From positions 2,728,001-2,792,000 of the forward strand of contig CP114117.1 of assembly GCA_029959195.1 (NCBI GenBank): a stretch of DNA of 64,000 bases, given 5' to 3'. This DNA is from Dictyophora rubrovolvata (lineage: Eukaryota > Basidiomycota > Agaricomycetes > Phallales > Phallaceae). Below the pieces are notes generated by a model. That model was given only the letters and a program-made list of their open reading frames with translations, was not told the DNA's origin and searched no databases. Positions 23,069 through 35,402 of the stretch are shown piece after piece (within the stretch, counting starts at the first letter, position 1; every line of letters begins with the position of its first letter). The position numbers were made by a program, and so were the translations under genes.

Positions 23069-24982
23069 ATGTTTGCTGACACAGTCGTCGACATCCTTGT
23101 TGCGAAGGGGGGATCAAGTCCCATAACCCCAGCTGTTGTCACAACTGCCTTTCACTTGTATGTACACCGCGTGGCTTGTCGAATTCCTTCCTCACTGAAT
23201 GGCAATTCACCCACGAAGGCAAGCTTCAAAGTATTTCCAATTAGCATCCGCAATCATGCTTTTCTACGACGAACGTATGTCTGACCAGTTAATAGTCATT
23301 TCAGTACTGAAATGATTTGTTATTGATATTTTTTCAGTTCTGACGATAGGTCAAGAGGTAAAGACCAACTTATCAATGATGTTTAATTCTGAAAACCTCT
23401 TACTAGGTTGAATGTATTTGGCTACAACCTTGGACAGGAGCGACTCTTTTATTCGCTCTTATACGCTATTTCTCTCTTTTAAGTCGACCCATTGTACTTG
23501 TAGCATTTCTCGATCCCACATGGACTAAAGACGTGAGTAGAATCCGAGTAATTGTTTTATATTCTCTCATCGGTTCATCCCTTAGATGTGTGTTTCGTTA
23601 ATTCATATTTGCCTACTTCTCCTTCTAAATTGATGAACAAAATCAACAGTATTGCATGTAACCGCTTCGTCAGATTTTCCGGAGCTTCGACGGTGGTTGT
23701 TGTAGGATGTAAGTGAAATTCTCATTAGCATATATCCAGCTATGGTGCTGAGTGCCCCCCCTCATTAGTCGCGCAGAGTATGCATTTACCCCGAGTTCAT
23801 ATATCAAGAAACTGATTTATTTATCCCCTAGTCATTATGATATTGCGAGTATGGGCATTGTGGAGAAAGGATAGAAGAATACTTTATATTCTTGGTTTCT
23901 TTTTTGTCGTTCAGGTGGCATTTGTTGGAATGGCGCTTGTTTACTCAAAGCGTAAGACTATGATTTCTCTTTACCCGAGCAACAGACAGTTGATACCTTT
24001 TCTGTTTCAGGCGTCCCATTGCCACCATTTCTTGTGGGATGTATCTTAACGGGTTCAAGTAGTCTTCATAGTAAGCTTGTTTAGTCAGTTGTTGACATGT
24101 TTGTCGAAGCCTGTTTTTATTTTAGCACCGACATGGCTTATGCCCTTGTTCACCGATACAGCTATCTTTGCCTTAACCATTTTGCGAGTGATACGCTACT
24201 CCAAAGAGGCCAAACTGGAACCGAACTCGTCAGTATTTTTGGGTTTAATTTTATAATGCTGCAACAATCTGATTTTCTGAATAGAGTTCTTCGTGCTTTT
24301 GTGCGTGACGGGGTTTTGTACTACTTTTGCGTGTTTAGTTCAAATCTACTCAATACGCTTTTGTACATTGTAAGTTAACCTGTCTGATCTACATACTTTG
24401 ATGTGAACTGCATCTGACGTTTTGTAAGTTCGCAACAGAAGATTTGAAAGCTATTGGAGCAGGGTTCGTTTCCTCCCATTTGATGCGATTGAGCTGGCCC
24501 TTTTCTGATATTTCATGGACAGGTTTTCTCAATGTATAACCACTGTCGTCATCACCCGTTTAGTCCTCAGCCTACGAAGCGTGCACAAGTGTCATAGCAT
24601 GCCAACGGAACATACACAACCGTACTCGGGACAGACACAACACAGCCACAAACTGTCTCGACTCGACTTCGTAGTAGGCTCTTTAGGCGATATCTCAGAC
24701 TACAACGGTGACGATCCAGAGCATGATTGCAATGGGACTTCGAGCCACGTATCCTCAGATGGAAGCCAAACAGTGGTCAGCGCTAGCGCTTCGGCTCGCC
24801 TCAGTTATAAATCAGATTTAGAAAAAGCGCAAACCGACAAGACGATTGACAGGTCTTCTCCTGTTTCACCTAGAAGTCCCTATCCAGATAAAGACATATA
24901 TCGTCACTCGTACCGCATAGTTCAGCATCCATATAGTCTTCGAGCGGGCTTCGGTGGTTCGCGCTATGTGGATGATCGATGA
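23069..24982 (+). CDS. DUF6533-type seven-helix membrane protein
   Basis: This belongs to the large basidiomycete family with an N-terminal DUF6533 region followed by further membrane helices, resembling a GPCR-like layout. Its function is unproven. The start at 23069 reads MFADTVVDILVAKGGSSP. Exon 2 supplies YYFQLASAIMLFYDELL, and later exons supply GQEVECIWLQPWTGATLL (the hallmark 'EVE-W...PW') and RYFSLLSRPIVLVAFL. Further segments are LIMILRVWALWRKDRRI, GVPLPPFLVGCIL, MPLFTDTAIFALTILRVIRY, VRDGVLYYFCVFSSNLL and FSQCITTVVITRLVLSLRSV. The cytosolic tail is Ser/Asp-rich and ends YVDDR. About nine introns are inferred. The acceptor of exon 2 was chosen because it joins in frame and restores the hydrophobic helix. 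Confidence 0.8.
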
Positions 24983-25878
24983 AGCTCCAGGTTCGGTCTC
25001 GCGTTATCAGTATTATTACCGACAATAGAAACACGATGATCCCCACTGCGTCCACGGTCTAACTTTCTTGACTATATTTATTTTCGTTCCAACTTGAACT
25101 CTACGACTATGCGTTCTCATGATCAAGTTGTCCCACCTCTATGCGCTTTTTTATATTTATTTCAGAGTCATCTCTGGCCTCATCTATTTTATTTGCTCCA
25201 TCAAGGTTCACATCCTCTGCGAAATTAACCCGCGTCTGATCTATTTTTCCACTCTTTTATTTCGAAACGATAACTTATACCATGCCAAGTTGTATTCAAC
25301 ACCTATTTCTCCTTTCCCTTATAGCCTTCTCACGTTCGCGGCGTTTCTTTACAGACCTCCCTTTGCGTCTTTACAAATACCCTTCCTTCATTTATCCCAT
25401 AATAATGTTGTTATGCCCAGTATGTGCCAGATTGAATACATATAGTAAAAATATAGTTTGTCAGGTGGCATGGGCCATAGTTTTCAAACGACAAAACACA
25501 ATCTGTGGATGGTCATTTCACTTACTTTGCATAATAACTTTTAAAAACTGATAAAAATATGCCGCTTTGTATCGTGTTATATAACATACGCCCCTGAAAT
25601 GGAAGTCGTCGGCGAGTCATCATACGATTTCTTTCAAGAGGCTTGATTGTACCTTCTTGACCAGCATATTGATTTCGACAAATCTGATCAAAAAATGGAA
25701 CTCGAAGCCACAATGATATTGCGCTTCTATACTACCATACACATGATATTCTTGGTCCGAATTCTGGACTATTCAATATGCAAGGATGATAATGTATCCA
25801 GAATATAATACTGTCCCTGATGTCATAAAAAAGCCGTGGCAATGAATAATACGCTAACCGGACCTGAAATGTATAACA
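24983..25878. other. Convergent 3' intergenic gap
   Basis: This AT-rich gap of about 900 bp lies between the DUF6533 gene and the 5-phosphatase, which converge. Short T-rich frames here give spurious hydrophobic peptides. No gene was recognised. Confidence 0.4.
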
Positions 25879-27896
25879 TCACACATCGGTTCCTTCGCCG
25901 TGAGATAACGCGACGTTTTCAGCCGTTCGACTTATGGATGAACGCCACAACCCAAACGCGGAATTAAAAACGCCTCTCCAGCCCCATCCCCACATCCCCA
26001 AGCCAATAATAATGTTCCCGGCTCCTATGGCTGCATTACCCAAACCCACTATGACAAAGAAGTACCAAACTAGACCGATGACACGTCCAATATATTTCCC
26101 TGTGTATCGTTTCATTGTTGCGTAAGGGTCCGGAGACAGTTTTGATATCGACGGTGTGGTTGGGATAACAGGTATGGGTGCGACACTACTAGTAGGGGGG
26201 TTGAGAGTCGTTGGTTGTGAGGATGGGGTGGAATATGGTACGACTAGTAATGCGACGATTGGTTTGTGGTCCGATGTGACATAGGATGGGACTGATGTAT
26301 ATACGAGTGGAGTGATTTTGGATGTTTCTGCACCATTTTCGGGGCAATCGGTGTACGTTGTGTATAAGACTCTGTCTGTCCAGGCGGGTATACGTTTCAT
26401 GCTACGAGAAATGATATCAGAAGAATGGGGGAATCGAGTTGAAGAAAGAACAACACAAACTTGTATACGTCGATAGTTCCAATTTTGTATTTATAAGTAC
26501 AGTTAAAAGTCCAGAAAGGGGGTTCACGGAGGCTCTGACAAACCGTACCCTTTTCCCTTTCAATCCTGAGTTCGTCCAAATTTTTCAAGTATTCTCGTCC
26601 GTCCGCGGTTTTGACCAAATTTATTATTCGACCTGAAAGGGATTGTGGGGAGCCTGGTGGGGGAGACGACGAAAGCGAAGATGGGGAAAGTAAAGGTATT
26701 CTATCACTCTCTGAGATAGCATTTCTTAAAACATGGTCGCTTGGTATATCGAGTCTGAAGTTAAGATCTCCTGCGAAGAATAGGTGGGAAGTGGCATACA
26801 TGGTTGTTAGCTGTTTTGTTTTGGGTGATAGGCCAGGGACGGGGGATGAAAGCGGGGGAAATAATAATGTACGGACGATGTGATTCCAGTCTTTGATTCG
26901 TTCGTGACATTTTGAGGCGTGAGCTGTTAAGTGGGCATTGACGAAACTTGTTGAAATGAATGACAGATCATGACAAAAATGAAAACAGTACATACGTAAA
27001 AACTTCATCAGGTAATGGTTTTCCTTCTGGAGCTTTTAGCGTAAAACGAACTCCAACTGCTCCTTTATTACCCTGTAAAATTCGAGGATAGGTTAGCGAA
27101 CCCGAGTGGGCAGCAAAATAGCTTAGGCTTACCATCCAAAGCGGTCCACAGCCAGTCCACGACGTGTGAACGTCTTTGACACGCTGACCCAACGCGTCAC
27201 GAACATAAACCAATAAAGCGACACCGACGAAAACTTCATGAGCTACAAGTGTGTATCTTTCGGATTCATCGGACGTTGTCGAGCCAGTTGAACCATCAGG
27301 TTTGGAAACTTGGTGATGTTTTTCGATTTGAGCGCGAATGAGAGCATCTCTGGTCTTGATGACGGATTTAGAGAAACCAGAAACTTTATTTTGGTGAAAA
27401 TGAGGTAACCGCGCGGGCGCAATGAGTGACCGTGAAAACCGTATGAAGGATGGATTTACTCACAGCCCAAGTGCAAGGGCAACAGTTCTTGAAAACCAAC
27501 TGTTACGATATCAGGTGGACAGGTATTGGTAGAGCGCGTTGAACGAGATCCAGAAAGGAACGACGAGACGGTCAATGTTGGGGCAAGCCAGTCTACCAGA
27601 TCTTGTGGGGTTCCTCTGTCACCTAGGTATGAATTGGGTTAAAAATTGATATTTTTAAGGTAAGACTTACCTTGTAAATTTGTATTATAAGATGCTATCT
27701 GAACCAGTGTGCCAAGACGGGATGTTGTCGTACTGGTATCACTATTGGCTTCACTGCCAGCAGAAAGATTGACCATTCTATTCTGTCTTGTCCGTCCTTG
27801 AGATAAGATTTGAGATTGAGAAAGCTGGATTAGGTTGAGGTCCGCGCACACTGCACAGCAACGTTCAACACGCGACCTTGGCGCAAAAGTTCTCAT
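25879..27896 (-). CDS. Inositol polyphosphate 5-phosphatase with C-terminal membrane segments
   Basis: This enzyme removes the 5-phosphate from phosphoinositides such as PI(4,5)P2 and is Mg-dependent with the DNase I fold. The start at 27896 reads MRTFAPRSRVERCCAV. Motifs in order: IASYNTNLQG, PPDIVTVGFQELLPLHLG (QE metal site), GNKGAVGVRF, VNAHLTAH, FFAGDLNFRL, CTYKYKIGTIDVYS, RIPAWTDRVLY and VTSDHKPIVALL (catalytic His). The usual 'PTYK' has Cys for Pro here (NCTYK), while the catalytic residues I can see are kept. The C-terminal part carries hydrophobic segments (VIGLVWYFFVIVGLGNAAIG, IIIGLGMWGWGW), suggesting anchoring to a membrane such as the ER. Several introns are inferred. An alternative ATG at about 27780 (MVNLSAGS) would give a shorter head. 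Confidence 0.87.
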
Positions 27897-28232
27897 TATG
27901 TAAATGAGTTTACGTAAGCTAGTTGCTCATTACAAGTCATTACATAATCATCTTTGCTCCCGCAATGCTCCCGTACAGGGTCGAAGGAAACTGCCCCAAG
28001 CGATCATAAGCAGGTGCGGAAATCCTACTCGTACGTCGTCGGGACTGATAAATAAATGTTTAGACCAAGGCCCTATAGCTCGCCGGGAGACTCGTAATTA
28101 GTATGGAAGGGCTTATGATTGGCTGTCGGGAGATTCAAACTCCACTTCCGATGAAATCACAGGCTGACAGACAGCATCTCAGTCTGATTGCTATAATATC
28201 TTGATTCTTGACTCTCTGCCACCAACCGAGAT
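27897..28232. promoter_or_regulatory. Bidirectional promoter region, 5-phosphatase / acyl-CoA synthetase
   Basis: These 336 bp separate two divergently read genes, so both promoters must lie here or overlap. No named element was assigned. Confidence 0.4.
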
Positions 28233-31200
28233 ATGGCCTCGTTGACACAAAACAGCCCCTCTCCGTTCAGGTTGCCTGCAAATTTTGACTACAAAAGGCA
28301 GTCTATTGCATTGCCGGGGACCAAGAAACCAGGCCAAACAGGTACGCATCATCATCACTGCAGACGAGACAACTTTGTATTTAGGCCATCTTTTTTTAGC
28401 TACTTACAGACATGGTATCCTACTTTCCTCACACTTTCATCTATTCCATTCTTAAGCGACTTTCTCTTATCAGCCGCTTATCCGAGTTTGATTGACTTTA
28501 ACACAAAAGGCGTGATCCCCAACCCAGTAGACATATTCCAAACGGCACTGAGTCGGTATTCCACACAATCATGCCTTGGGTACCGCCAATTAATCAGCAA
28601 GAATCCTTTGAAATTCGCCCCAACATACACCTGGGTAACCTATTCAGAGGTCGACCAAAAGCGTCGTAAAATTGGAAGTGCCTTGGAATATCTATGGGAG
28701 CAAAGACGGATCGGTGGAAGTGATTTGCGAACCGTAGGCATATGGAGTCAGAATCGGATTGGTATAACCTTCTTTTGTGCTTGACTCACTTACCCAAATT
28801 TTAATGCGTGCTGTTTAAAGAATGGCAAATAATTGACTTAGCCTGCCATGCCTATGCAAAAGTTACCGTCGCTTTGTACGATACCTTAGGTCAGGACTCA
28901 GTAGGTGAGAACAATAGTTCTTTACTTCACCGTTGACAACTCACTTGACATCTTCTCTCGTTCGTAAAAGAATATATGTATGTTTTCCATCCTTTAGAAG
29001 CTACTCCACACAATTCACCCGTGAATCTCCTTTGCAGCTGCAATCACGCTGATCTCTCCATTGTTTTCATCTCTGCTAATCATCTGCCAACATTGTTGGC
29101 CCTAGCCCCGCGGCTTAGTTACTTGAAAGTAATTGTATGCATTGATGAACTTGAACCCTCATCCGATGCTGCATTGTTGTCCAAAGCATGGGCTTCTAAC
29201 CTTGATATTGAACTCTTTACTTTTTCAGAATGTGAGCTCACGATAAATATCGTATTACTTGCTAACCACCACTTGAATCAGTCGAGACGATGGGCATGAA
29301 CCACATGAAGCCGATAAAGCCGGCATCTCCGAATCAGCTTTGTACCATTTGCTACACTTCGGTTAGTCATTTGTCAGTTTACGCGCCTCGCTGGTTCATC
29401 TATTGAATGTTGCTTCTTAGGGAACCACTGGAAACCCAAAAGGTCAATCAATAATAAACTTTAGTCATTCGTCTTATTGACCAAACTTCACATCAGGCGT
29501 CCTTGTAACGCATGGTCAACTCGCTATCTCTTGCATCACAGGATTAGGAGATTTAGGGCTGTCAGCTCCTGGTCGAATGCTTTCCTATCTTCCAGTGGCA
29601 CATATTTATGGGGTTAGGATAAATTTTAGTCAAAGACCCGTTTCGGACCTTTCGTACTGATTTCACCTCTGAAAGTAGCGAGGTTTAGAGCTCTGTATGC
29701 TCCACCACGGCGTTTCAGTTGGCTATTTCACAGGAGATCCACTGCGCTTGTTAGAAGATGCTCAGATCTTACAGCCAACATTTTTCCCTGCTGTTCCTCG
29801 GATATTGAACAAGATTTATCAAGTTGCTAGCGCTGCTGGAAATGTACCAGGAATAAAAGGTAGGTTTTATTTTCAGGGATTAATTTGACCAAGAAATCCA
29901 TTTTCTGTTAATAGGAGAATTGTTCCGACGCGCGGTGGCTGCGAAGCTTGAGAATTTTCATGCTACAGGACAATTGACACACCCAGTTTGGGATAGGCTT
30001 GTCTTCCGGAAGGTATTCTTTGTGATCTCTGGAGTACGTTCAAAACATCAGTTTTTTTTTTCCTTTTCAGGTCCAGGCTTTGGTTGGCGGTAAAGTAGAG
30101 AGCATGACTTGCGGATCCGCCCCTATTTCACCCGATTGTCTGAGTTTCGCGAAAATTGCTTTAGCATGTAATGTTTATGAAGGTATGTCATAATATATCT
30201 TCAAAGAGCTTGTATCCAATTTACACGAATGAAACTTACCAGGGTGTGTTTTAATCCTCCCTTTACTTATGGGATTCTTCAACGCATTGAAAAATCAAAA
30301 GATACGGGATGACAGAAACCACAACAGTCTCGACCATAACAATTACCGGTGACAATTCCAGTACTGGGACTATAGGACCGCCACAACCGTGTTGCGAAGT
30401 TAAGCTTGTCGACGTTCCGTCCATGGGCTATACTAGCGAGGATAAGCCGTATCCTCGAGGAGAGTTCTGTAGTCGTGGCGTGGTGAATACCGATGGATAC
30501 TATAAAGGTTCGATCTCATTTCTGCTTGACTTACGGTACAGCTTATTTCATATAACTAAATTTAGACCCTGAGGCCACAGCGAAACTCATCGATGAAGAC
30601 GGGTGGTTACATTCGGGCGATATAGCTGAAATTGATTCGTGTGGGCGATTTAGCATTATCGATCGTATGAAAGTAAGTGACGATATATAAAGATTTTATA
30701 GGAATAAAATACTACGAACTTTCTTTCGCAGAATATAATAAAACTCTCGCAAGGAGAATTCGTCGCTCTCGAAAAAGTTCAAAACGTCTATTCTGCAGTC
30801 CCGCTCATCTCACAAATATTCGTTTACGGAAAGTCAGTCCACAGTTATCTCGTGGCTGTTGTGGTTTTAGAACTCGAGGCTCTGACTAAAATAGCCTCAT
30901 TGGCCTGCGACAAGATGATTGATTCAAACGATTTTGCCGCTTTAGTTAGTGTTACTAAAGACGAGCGAGCCAGAGCTGCCCTGTTGAAGGAGCTGGATGA
31001 GCATGGAAAAAAATCGGGATTGAAAGGGTTTGAGATGGTCAAGAATTTGATAATGACAGTAGAGCCGTTTTCAGTGGAGGAAGGGACGTTGACGCCTACC
31101 CTGAAAATTAAGCGGTACGTTTCTTTTGTTCCGAGGTCGCAAAACGTCTAACGTCGCTATGTTGAATAGACGTGAGGCATATGAAAAGTATAAACGCGAA

Positions 31201-31242
31201 TTGGATGGACTTTATGAAGCCGAAAGTCCAAGTAAATTATAA
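28233..31242 (+). CDS. Long-chain acyl-CoA synthetase, peroxisomal (PTS1)
   Basis: This enzyme activates fatty acids with ATP and CoA. The start at 28233 is [14 protein letters not shown]. Hallmarks of the adenylate-forming family are seen across exons: [11 protein letters not shown] (phosphate-binding loop, split by introns), [36 protein letters not shown] (A5 region), [22 protein letters not shown] and [16 protein letters not shown]. The last residues are ESPSKL, and SKL at the very end is a canonical type 1 peroxisomal targeting signal. This points to fatty-acid activation for peroxisomal beta-oxidation, as with yeast Faa2. The gene has about a dozen small introns and is about 690 residues long. 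Its neighbour downstream on the same strand is a Baeyer-Villiger-type monooxygenase. Confidence 0.88.
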
Positions 31243-31574
31243 TTTATGAAACGGGTCGAATCCGGTCAGCGACGGAGTAGTCCGACTTGAAGTAGAGCAC
31301 TTTTGTTTGTTTATTAATCTATGAAATGACATATACCTTGATCTTGCAGCTGTGACCGTTCGAATTATATATATTTTTAAATTTGTTTTCTGTCAGGAAA
31401 TGGTTGGGGAAGTTTTTGATTCTGTTTTCAGCTCATCAGTGCCAGTTGGAATTCGAATTTCACATGGCACGAGGCACAACTTGTCACACGCGACTCCCCA
31501 ACAAGTTGAAACTTTGCCGACTAGCGCTTGAAAAGAAATAAAAGTTCCTCCTCTCTATCATCTTATTAGTCGCT
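31243..31574. promoter_or_regulatory. Spacer and promoter of monooxygenase
   Basis: This 332-bp gap lies between the acyl-CoA synthetase stop and the monooxygenase ATG on the same strand. No specific element was assigned. Confidence 0.3.
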
Positions 31575-33622
31575 ATGAGTCTCGAAGATGGTCCTCATGT
31601 CGTTATCATTGGCGCTGGGTGATTTAAACTGCGCTTTTTGTTAAAGGACAGCCTGGTCTAATCGATGCTTTTTTGGTTGTAGAGTGGGTGGAATAGCGAC
31701 TGCAATTGGGTTGCAGAACAAATTGAAATTCACAAATTTTACGGTGTGTAACTTCTTTTGCTTTGTAAAACAAGGTATACTTATAAATATACCTATATTG
31801 TGTTCGTTAGATCATTGAGAAAGCGCCTTCAGCTGGGGGTACCTGGCGAGATAACTCCTACCCTGGTTGCGCCTGCGATATCCCAGTTCACTGGTACAGT
31901 CTCTCCTCAGAGCTCCATCCAGACTGGAAAGAACAATTCGCGAGTCAAGGTGATATCCTTGAATACTGGAACAAACTTTTTGACAAGTACAACCTTGCGC
32001 GATTCACGAGATTTAATACCGAAGTGCTTAACTCTGTTTGGAACGAAGAGAAACAATTGTGGGCTGTCACTGCTGCGAAGAAAACTGAAGCCGGTGACAT
32101 TGAGATATCAGTTGTAGAGGCTAACGTCGTCGTTTCTGCTGTTGGAATATTTTCTGTACCTACCTATGCCAACATTCAAGGCAGAGAGCGATTCAAGGGG
32201 ATCCAGTTTCATTCTTCAAGCTGGGATCATTCTGTGGATTTGAGTGGAAAAAAAGTTGGGGTTATTGGAAATGGCTGTTCAGCGTATGTCATTTTTTTGT
32301 GTTTGGCCTATTTGAACTTGATGCGGTTTCTTCAGAGCACAATTTGTTCCGGCAATTAGTGAAGACCCCTCAGTTCAGGTTGTGAATATTTGCCGTACTC
32401 CCAATTGGTTTGCGCCTAGAGTAAATATTATACATTGCTTTATCGACAATGGCGATGACATCTAGTTTGGTTTTAAGGATCAGTTTCAATATTCTTCAGT
32501 CGCGCGTTGGATCTTTAGATATGTACCTGGTGTTGGAAGGCTTTATCGTAACTTTATAGCTACACTGGTATGAGATTTTTTTCTATACAAATCATCAGTC
32601 CAACTCAAGACTGTCTCAAAGGCGGATGCCAGATCATTTCTCTGGCAAAAACAATTCGCTTTCATACGAAAATTGGTGGAATCTGTCAGTTTACTCTTTC
32701 CTGACAGTTTTCTTCCTAACCTTACTTATCCCCTTAGGTGGCACTCCTTTACATGCGATTCAAAGCACCGAAGAAGTTTCATAAAGATTTGATTCCAAAT
32801 TACTGTAAGACCCTTCACTAAGAACCATTTGGGGAGCTCAGCAATCTGTTTTTCGTAGCGATGGGTTGCAAGCGCATTATACTAGACCCAGGGTATTATG
32901 CCTGTCTTCATCGACCCAATGTCGACCTTGCTTGGGGTGGTGTAAAAGAGATACTTGAAGATGGGCTTGTCACCGGGCAGGGAAAGAAATTCCAATTTGA
33001 CGTTATCATATTCGGAACTGGGTTCCAAACGGTATGTGGAAGGGTTTTTTCGTTTGAACCTTTAGAGTTGACTGAGATTGATTGGTACGATGTGTTGACA
33101 GGCGGATCCAGACATGAGAGCTGTTGGACGAAATGGCCAAGCACTAACGGATTTCTTCAAGTCAAAAAGAGGCGCGGAAGCCTATCTTTCCACGGCCTAC
33201 CCCGGTTTTCCAAACTACTTCACTATACTTGGACCAAATCTGGCGACGGGTCATACCTCTGCTCTTTATGGCGAAGAAATGCAGGTAAGCACACGGTATC
33301 ACTATATTTGTATTGTCTCACCTTCGTTTTGATTGCTGATTAGATCAACTATATCCTTCAACTAATAAAACCAATTTTGAGCGGTTTCGTTAGATCATAT
33401 GAGGTTAAAGCTGACGTTTCGGACAAATACAACGCTGGCCTACAAAAGAAAATCGCTGGCACGACTTGGACAGAATGTCACAGCTATTATCATAACGAGG
33501 ACGGAAAGAACACCGTGACTTTCCCGGGCAGTGCTTTCAAACTTTGGAGATTAATGAGGAGTGTCAATTTTGAAGATTACTTGTGTGTCGCTGGAGCTCA
33601 AGAAAACAGAAAAAATGTTTGA
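31575..33622 (+). CDS. Baeyer-Villiger-type flavin monooxygenase
   Basis: This class B flavoprotein monooxygenase probably uses FAD, NADPH and O2. The start at 31575 reads MSLEDGPHVVIIGAG. The FAD loop GAGVGGIATA is split by an intron. GGTWRDNSYPGCACDIP is the family's GGTW motif. FKGIQFHSSSWDH fits the Baeyer-Villiger fingerprint FxGxxxHxxxW. VGVIGNGCSA is the NADPH-binding second Rossmann loop. Next come VVNICRTPNWFAPR and DVIIFGTGFQTADPD, and GPN in FTILGPNLATGH. It ends FPGSAFKLW...GAQENRKNV. About ten introns are inferred and the length is near 530 residues. Substrates of such enzymes are cyclic or linear ketones, and the true one cannot be told here. Confidence 0.88.
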
Positions 33623-34444
33623 ACTCGTCAAACTATTCAAGTGTCATTGGCAATCAAGGCCAATTATTATCTTGATATCCTTTGCTGTTTTTATTATGTG
33701 TATGTATTTCCCTAGTAGATGGCCTAATATTCGATAGCTATTTATTTAAACCAATTGTATGCCCTGCTCGCTTGTCTCTTTTCCGTGTCAACCTTGCTCA
33801 CACCGAGCCTTGTGTGAAGTAGGTTAATTGCGCCATCAAATAAAAGAAAATCGAGCTAGTAGGGAACGATATTGGTTTGAATTTACGTGATTGGGAAAAT
33901 ATGACTTTCAATTCTGATGGTATGTATAAACTGGTTCTCGTGTTATTTAAATAATGTTGCGTGGTGACGGACGCAATGGCATAGTGGGATGCAAGAATCG
34001 TCGAGGAGCTGGCTCCCAAGGAATCCCTGAAACGGTATTGCCAACCGGGCGGAGTCTTGCCGAATAGAGGAAAACTGGGAAAGAGAGCTTACGAGGCTTT
34101 CATGACAGCAGAGTTGACCTGAAAAGTTGACCTAGACCTAGTTGAGGTTCTTATTTGTGGGCTGTCAAGTAGTAGATACCCTCTCTCTGGACCCTTGCAC
34201 TAGTACTGTGGAAAAGGGATTCTCACTTACAGCCCATAATTTTTTTAGCGAGTTGTTTTACTTAAGTTGTAGTCCTGTATTCCCTACAAGCTATGTACAA
34301 CGTATACATTAACACTCCCAAGCTACAGATGTATTTTTAGTACTCTGAATCCCCTCCAAAGTCTTGACAACCTTCTTAACCAAAAAAAAAGCGCTAGCGG
34401 GCCTGCAACGAACCCATCTCGAATATACCATTCTCCGACTCGAC
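33623..34444. other. Convergent 3' intergenic gap
   Basis: About 820 bp lies between the ends of the monooxygenase (plus) and the GH25 gene (minus). No gene or repeat was recognised. Confidence 0.4.
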
Positions 34445-35402
34445 TCAATTAGCAAACACACTCAAATCAAATAGTCCGGAAGCAGAAACATCCGTGTACT
34501 GATGGCCGACGGGCGTTGTCCAACTGGAATCAAATGGGATATACTGTCAATGAGTTCAATTGTCAACACAGAATTTGGGACAGATTCACCCTCCGAACGG
34601 TGTGCTGAATGTGAGGGTCTTGGAAGTGAAATGTAAATTAGAAACGCAATATTTATGTGAAGTGTGTGCCGCATGCCCGGCAAATACTTACCTCGACATT
34701 GTCGAAGTCAGCGAACCAGAGCGGGACAGAGTTGTCTAACACGACAGATTCGGAGCCAAACACGCCACTCCATTCCTATGGAAAAAGAATGATTAATTGA
34801 TCCATCTTCCCTCTGAAGAGAATCTGATAAGCCCGTAATACCTACCCCAGGACTGCTATAAATTCCAAAGTTAAATCCTGACGCTTGAGCAGCCACGATC
34901 AGCTCTTGAGCGTGGTCAAGATTTCCTGAGGCACCGTAATCCCACTTTTTTTTAAAAAATAAATAAATAAGACTTCATCCTGAAGGCAACATAGCAATTC
35001 ACCTACGTTATTGCAGATTTCCGAGTCTAATTCAATATCGATCCAGACAGTGCCGATGTCCATACTATTAACGTTAAATGTGTCCCCAATTTCGGCGAGT
35101 TGCGTCGCAAAAGATTTGCAGGGATTTGTAGAACCTGTGCAAGGGAACCAGTACATATCGATATTAGTTATCCCGGCCGCTCGAGCATTCTGGTATGTCT
35201 GGACAAAGTTGGGGTCGACTTCGCCTCCGACGCTACAGGCTTCTTCATACCCCCTTATGATGGCCTTGGTAAAACCTTCGCTTTTGGCTGTTTCAAAGGT
35301 TGATTGGGGAACGAGTGAAGATGAATCTACGCTGAAGACGAGGGACAGAGATGGTAATGCTGCGGATAGGGAAATGCTGAGTGTTGCTAGTGCTTTCAAC
35401 AT
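34445..35402 (-). CDS. Secreted GH25 lysozyme-like glycoside hydrolase
   Basis: GH25 (Chalaropsis-type) enzymes hydrolyse the MurNAc-GlcNAc bond of bacterial peptidoglycan. The start at 35402 gives a signal peptide, MLKALATLSISLSAALPSLS. The mature part opens with VFSVDSSSLVPQSTFE, whose Asp fits the first catalytic position. AIIRGYEEACSVGGEVDPN, MYWFPCTGSTNPC and the DxE motif in IGTVWIDIELDSE follow. Later exons give HAQELIVAAQASGFNFGIYS, VPLWFADFDNVE and FGGWTTPVGHQY, ending SGLFDLSVFAN at a TGA at 34445-34447. About 220 residues and four or five exons fit the fungal family. Four Cys suggest disulfides outside the cell. Likely role: feeding on or defence against bacteria. Confidence 0.82.
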
